From DASTGO01 sp035719045 (GTDB lineage Bacteria > Actinomycetota > Actinomycetes > Actinomycetales > Kineosporiaceae), in NCBI GenBank assembly GCA_035719045.1, contig DASTGO010000279.1, positions 1 through 7,037 of the forward strand: a DNA stretch of 7,037 nucleotides. The letters run 5' to 3'. Position numbers and translations under genes: made by a program. Of the stretch, positions 5,108 through 7,037 are shown piece by piece. Each line of letters starts with the position of its first letter. Within the stretch, counting starts at the first letter, position 1. The notes under the pieces are model-generated. The model was given only the letters and a program-made list of their open reading frames with translations, was not told where the DNA came from and made no database searches.

Positions 5108-7037
5108 GTGACCGAACTGGAGCAGACCTCGCCGGCAGCCGCCGCCTCACGTGATCTCAAGCGGGAACGGCTGGCCCTGGCCGTCCGCTCGTCCGCGCCG
5201 GGTCCACAGCGGCGCCGGGCACTGACCGCGATGGTCGAGCGGACCCTGACCCTGGCCTGGGCGGAGGCGGTCGCGGCGACCCTCCCCAGACAGGCCCCCG
5301 CCCCTGACCGCCCCGGGTCCGGCCGCCCCGCCCCCGACCGCCCCGGGTCCGGCCGCCCCGGACCCGCCGGTCTCTGGGATGCCGGGAGCGCCGCGGCGCA
5401 GCTCCCGGCGGCCGGGGAGCTGTCCGCCCTGCTCGGCGGGGGCGCGACCGGGGGGCTGGACGGCCTGGCCACGGCGCCGACCGCGCCGGACGACGTCCCG
5501 GGACCGCTGCCGGCGGTGCAGGTCGGCCCGGAGGGGATCGCCCTCGCCGTGGTCGGCAGCGTGGCCCGCGGCGACACCGGACCGGCCAGCGACCTCGACC
5601 TGGTCCTGCTGCACGACGGCCGGTCGGTAGGTGCCGCCGAGGTCAGCGCACTGGCCGAACGGCTGTGGTACCCGCTGTGGGACGCCGGGCTGCGCCTGGA
5701 CCACTCGGTGCGCACCCCGAACCAGTGCCGGGAGGTGGCCGCCGGGGACCTGTCCGCCGCGATCGGCCTGCTCGACCTGCGCCCGCTGGCCGGGGACGCC
5801 TCCCTGGTGGTGCGGACCCGGGCCACCCTGCTCGGCGACTGGCGGGGCGGGATCCGGCGTCGGCTGCCGCAGTTGCTGGACTCCCTGGCCGAGCGGGCCG
5901 AACGGTACGGGGAGATCGCCCACCTGCTGGAACCCGATCTCAAGGAGGCCCGCGGCGGCCTGCGCGACGTCACCGTGCTGCGGGCCCTGGTGGCCAGCTG
6001 GGTGACCGACCGCCCGCACGGGGTCGTGGACCAGCCGCACGCCCGGCTGCTCGACGTCCGGGACGCCCTGCAGGCGGTCACCGGCCGCCACGTGGACCGG
6101 CTGCTGCTCGCCGAGCAGGACGCCGTCGCCGTCACCTGCGGGCTGACCGACGCCGACGAACTGCTCGCCGAGGTCGCCCAGGCCGGCCGGACCATCGCGC
6201 ATGCCGTCGACACCACCGCCCGGCGGGCCCGGCAGGCCGTCCCCGTGCGGCGGCTGCGCCCCGGACCGCGCCGGCCCCGGCTGCGTCCGCTCGGGCACGG
6301 CCTGGTCGAGCACGACGGCGAGGTCGTCCTCGGGGCCGGGGTCGACCCCGCCGGTGATCCCGTGCTGCCGCTGCGGGCCGCCGCCACCGCGGTCCGGGCC
6401 GGGCTGCCGCTGTCCCCGGTCACCGTGGAGCACCTGGCCCGGGACTGCCCGCCGGTGCCGGTGCCGTGGCCGGTCGCCGCCCGGGATGCCCTGGTCGAGA
6501 TGCTCGCCGGGGGGCCCGGGCTGGTCGGGGTGTGGGAGTCCCTCGACCTGGCCGGGCTGACCGTGCAGTGGCTGCCGGAGTGGGCGGGGGTGCGCAACCG
6601 GCCGCAGCGCAACGCCGTCCACCGGCACACCGTCGACCGGCACAGCATCGAGGCCGTGGTCACCGTGGCGCAGTTGCTGCGTGAGGTGTCCCGCCCGGAC
6701 CTGCTGATCCTGGCCACCCTGCTGCACGACCTCGGCAAGCTGCCGGGGGCGCTGGACCACTCCTCGGTGGGTGGCCCGCTGGCGTTCCGGACGGCGGAGC
6801 GGCTCGGGCTGAGCGCCGAGGACGCCGGGCTGGTGCAGCGGCTGGTCCGCGAGCACCTGACCCTGGTCGAGCTGGCCACCCGCCGCGACCCGGACGATCC
6901 CCGCACCGTCGAGGCCCTGGTCGCAGCGGTGGACGGCCGGGCCGACGTGCTGGACATGCTGCGCGCCCTCACCGAGGCCGACGCCGTGGCCGCGGGGCCG
7001 GCCGCCTGGTCCGCCTGGCGCGCCCGGCTGGTCGACG
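5108..7037 (+). CDS. glnD: PII nucleotidyltransferase/nucleotidyl-removing enzyme GlnD (3' end outside window)
   Basis: GlnD attaches a nucleotide to the T-loop Tyr of PII under nitrogen limitation and removes it when glutamine is high. In actinobacteria the reaction is probably adenylylation. The frame is open without a stop from GTG 5108 to the right edge: 643 codons, apparently lacking the two C-terminal ACT domains that sense glutamine. Visible in order: N-terminal helix region (about 15-60); a Pro/Gly/Ala-rich insert (about 62-135) with a tandem repeat; the nucleotidyltransferase motif VVGSVARGD...SDLDLVLL with Gly150-Ser151 and Asp162/Asp164; the GlnD hallmark EPDLKEARGGLRD (275-287); and the HD hydrolase domain with HRHTVDRHS (505-512), HDLGK (540-544), DHS (550-552) and REH (581-583). 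The GSVARGD form differs from GGYGRGEL of E. coli GlnD but keeps the catalytic pattern. It is separated from glnK by a strong hairpin. Confidence 0.95.
   Translation, partial: MTELEQTSPAAAASRDLKRERLALAVRSSAPGPQRRRALTAMVERTLTLAWAEAVAATLPRQAPAPDRPGSGRPAPDRPGSGRPGPAGLWDAGSAAAQLPAAGELSALLGGGATGGLDGLATAPTAPDDVPGPLPAVQVGPEGIALAVVGSVARGDTGPASDLDLVLLHDGRSVGAAEVSALAERLWYPLWDAGLRLDHSVRTPNQCREVAAGDLSAAIGLLDLRPLAGDASLVVRTRATLLGDWRGGIRRRLPQLLDSLAERAERYGEIAHLLEPDLKEARGGLRDVTVLRALVASWVTDRPHGVVDQPHARLLDVRDALQAVTGRHVDRLLLAEQDAVAVTCGLTDADELLAEVAQAGRTIAHAVDTTARRARQAVPVRRLRPGPRRPRLRPLGHGLVEHDGEVVLGAGVDPAGDPVLPLRAAATAVRAGLPLSPVTVEHLARDCPPVPVPWPVAARDALVEMLAGGPGLVGVWESLDLAGLTVQWLPEWAGVRNRPQRNAVHRHTVDRHSIEAVVTVAQLLREVSRPDLLILATLLHDLGKLPGALDHSSVGGPLAFRTAERLGLSAEDAGLVQRLVREHLTLVELATRRDPDDPRTVEALVAAVDGRADVLDMLRALTEADAVAAGPAAWSAWRARLVD
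5300..5359 (+). repeat. 30-base tandem repeat, two copies, inside glnD
   Basis: Positions 5300-5329 and 5330-5359 are identical except for one base (T at 5305, C at 5335). The unit is a multiple of three and encodes APDRPGSGRP twice (GlnD residues 65-84), so the reading frame is kept. The synonymous difference (CCT/CCC) suggests a fairly recent duplication. It lies in the low-complexity linker before the nucleotidyltransferase domain. Confidence 0.95.

Noticed and set aside
5147..6856. Open frame on the minus strand (569 codons) opposite glnD
   Set aside because: Composition is Gly/Gln/Pro/His/Arg-rich and repetitive, with no motif. It is a shadow of the glnD frame, which carries all expected GlnD motifs.
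4546..6972. Very long open frame on the minus strand (808 codons) opposite glnK and glnD
   Set aside because: It runs antisense to two well-recognised genes. Its product is low-complexity (Ser/Arg/Ala/Thr-rich) without domains. In high-GC DNA the complementary strand of a real gene is often stop-free.

Overview
The window is very GC-rich (I estimate just over 70%), uses GTG starts freely and is read entirely on the + strand. Gene content and order match the conserved actinobacterial chromosomal block smc - ftsY - amt - glnB/glnK - glnD, as found in mycobacteria and many other Actinomycetota. I cannot name a genus from sequence alone. There is no sign of recent transfer, mobile elements, CRISPR, tRNA or rRNA. 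I did not find a previously undescribed system: this is core genome, and the points of interest are regulatory or concern fine structure.

Layout. Positions 2-1087 hold the C-terminal part of the chromosome-organising ATPase SMC, cut by the left edge. Positions 1220-1576 encode a small, unrecognised single-pass membrane protein. Positions 1719-2927 encode FtsY, the signal recognition particle receptor, with an N-terminal membrane anchor. A 371-base gap follows (2928-3298). It holds a possible weak hairpin behind ftsY, a candidate promoter, GlnR-like boxes at 11-base spacing and a small perfect inverted repeat. Positions 3299-4642 encode the ammonium channel Amt. It overlaps by four bases (ATGA) with glnK (4639-4977), the PII signalling protein. 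A strong near-perfect hairpin at 4983-5020 closes the amt-glnK pair. From 5108 to the right edge an open frame without stops encodes GlnD, the PII-modifying enzyme; its C-terminal regulatory part lies outside the window.

How the genes work together. Amt, GlnK and GlnD form a nitrogen-sensing module. Amt conducts ammonium, GlnK binds ATP/ADP and 2-oxoglutarate and can dock on Amt, and GlnD modifies and demodifies the T-loop of GlnK. The GlnR-like boxes suggest nitrogen-responsive transcription of amt-glnK, and the hairpin suggests that glnD is only partly transcribed with them. SMC and FtsY serve chromosome segregation and membrane protein targeting and appear to be neighbours by conserved order, not by function.
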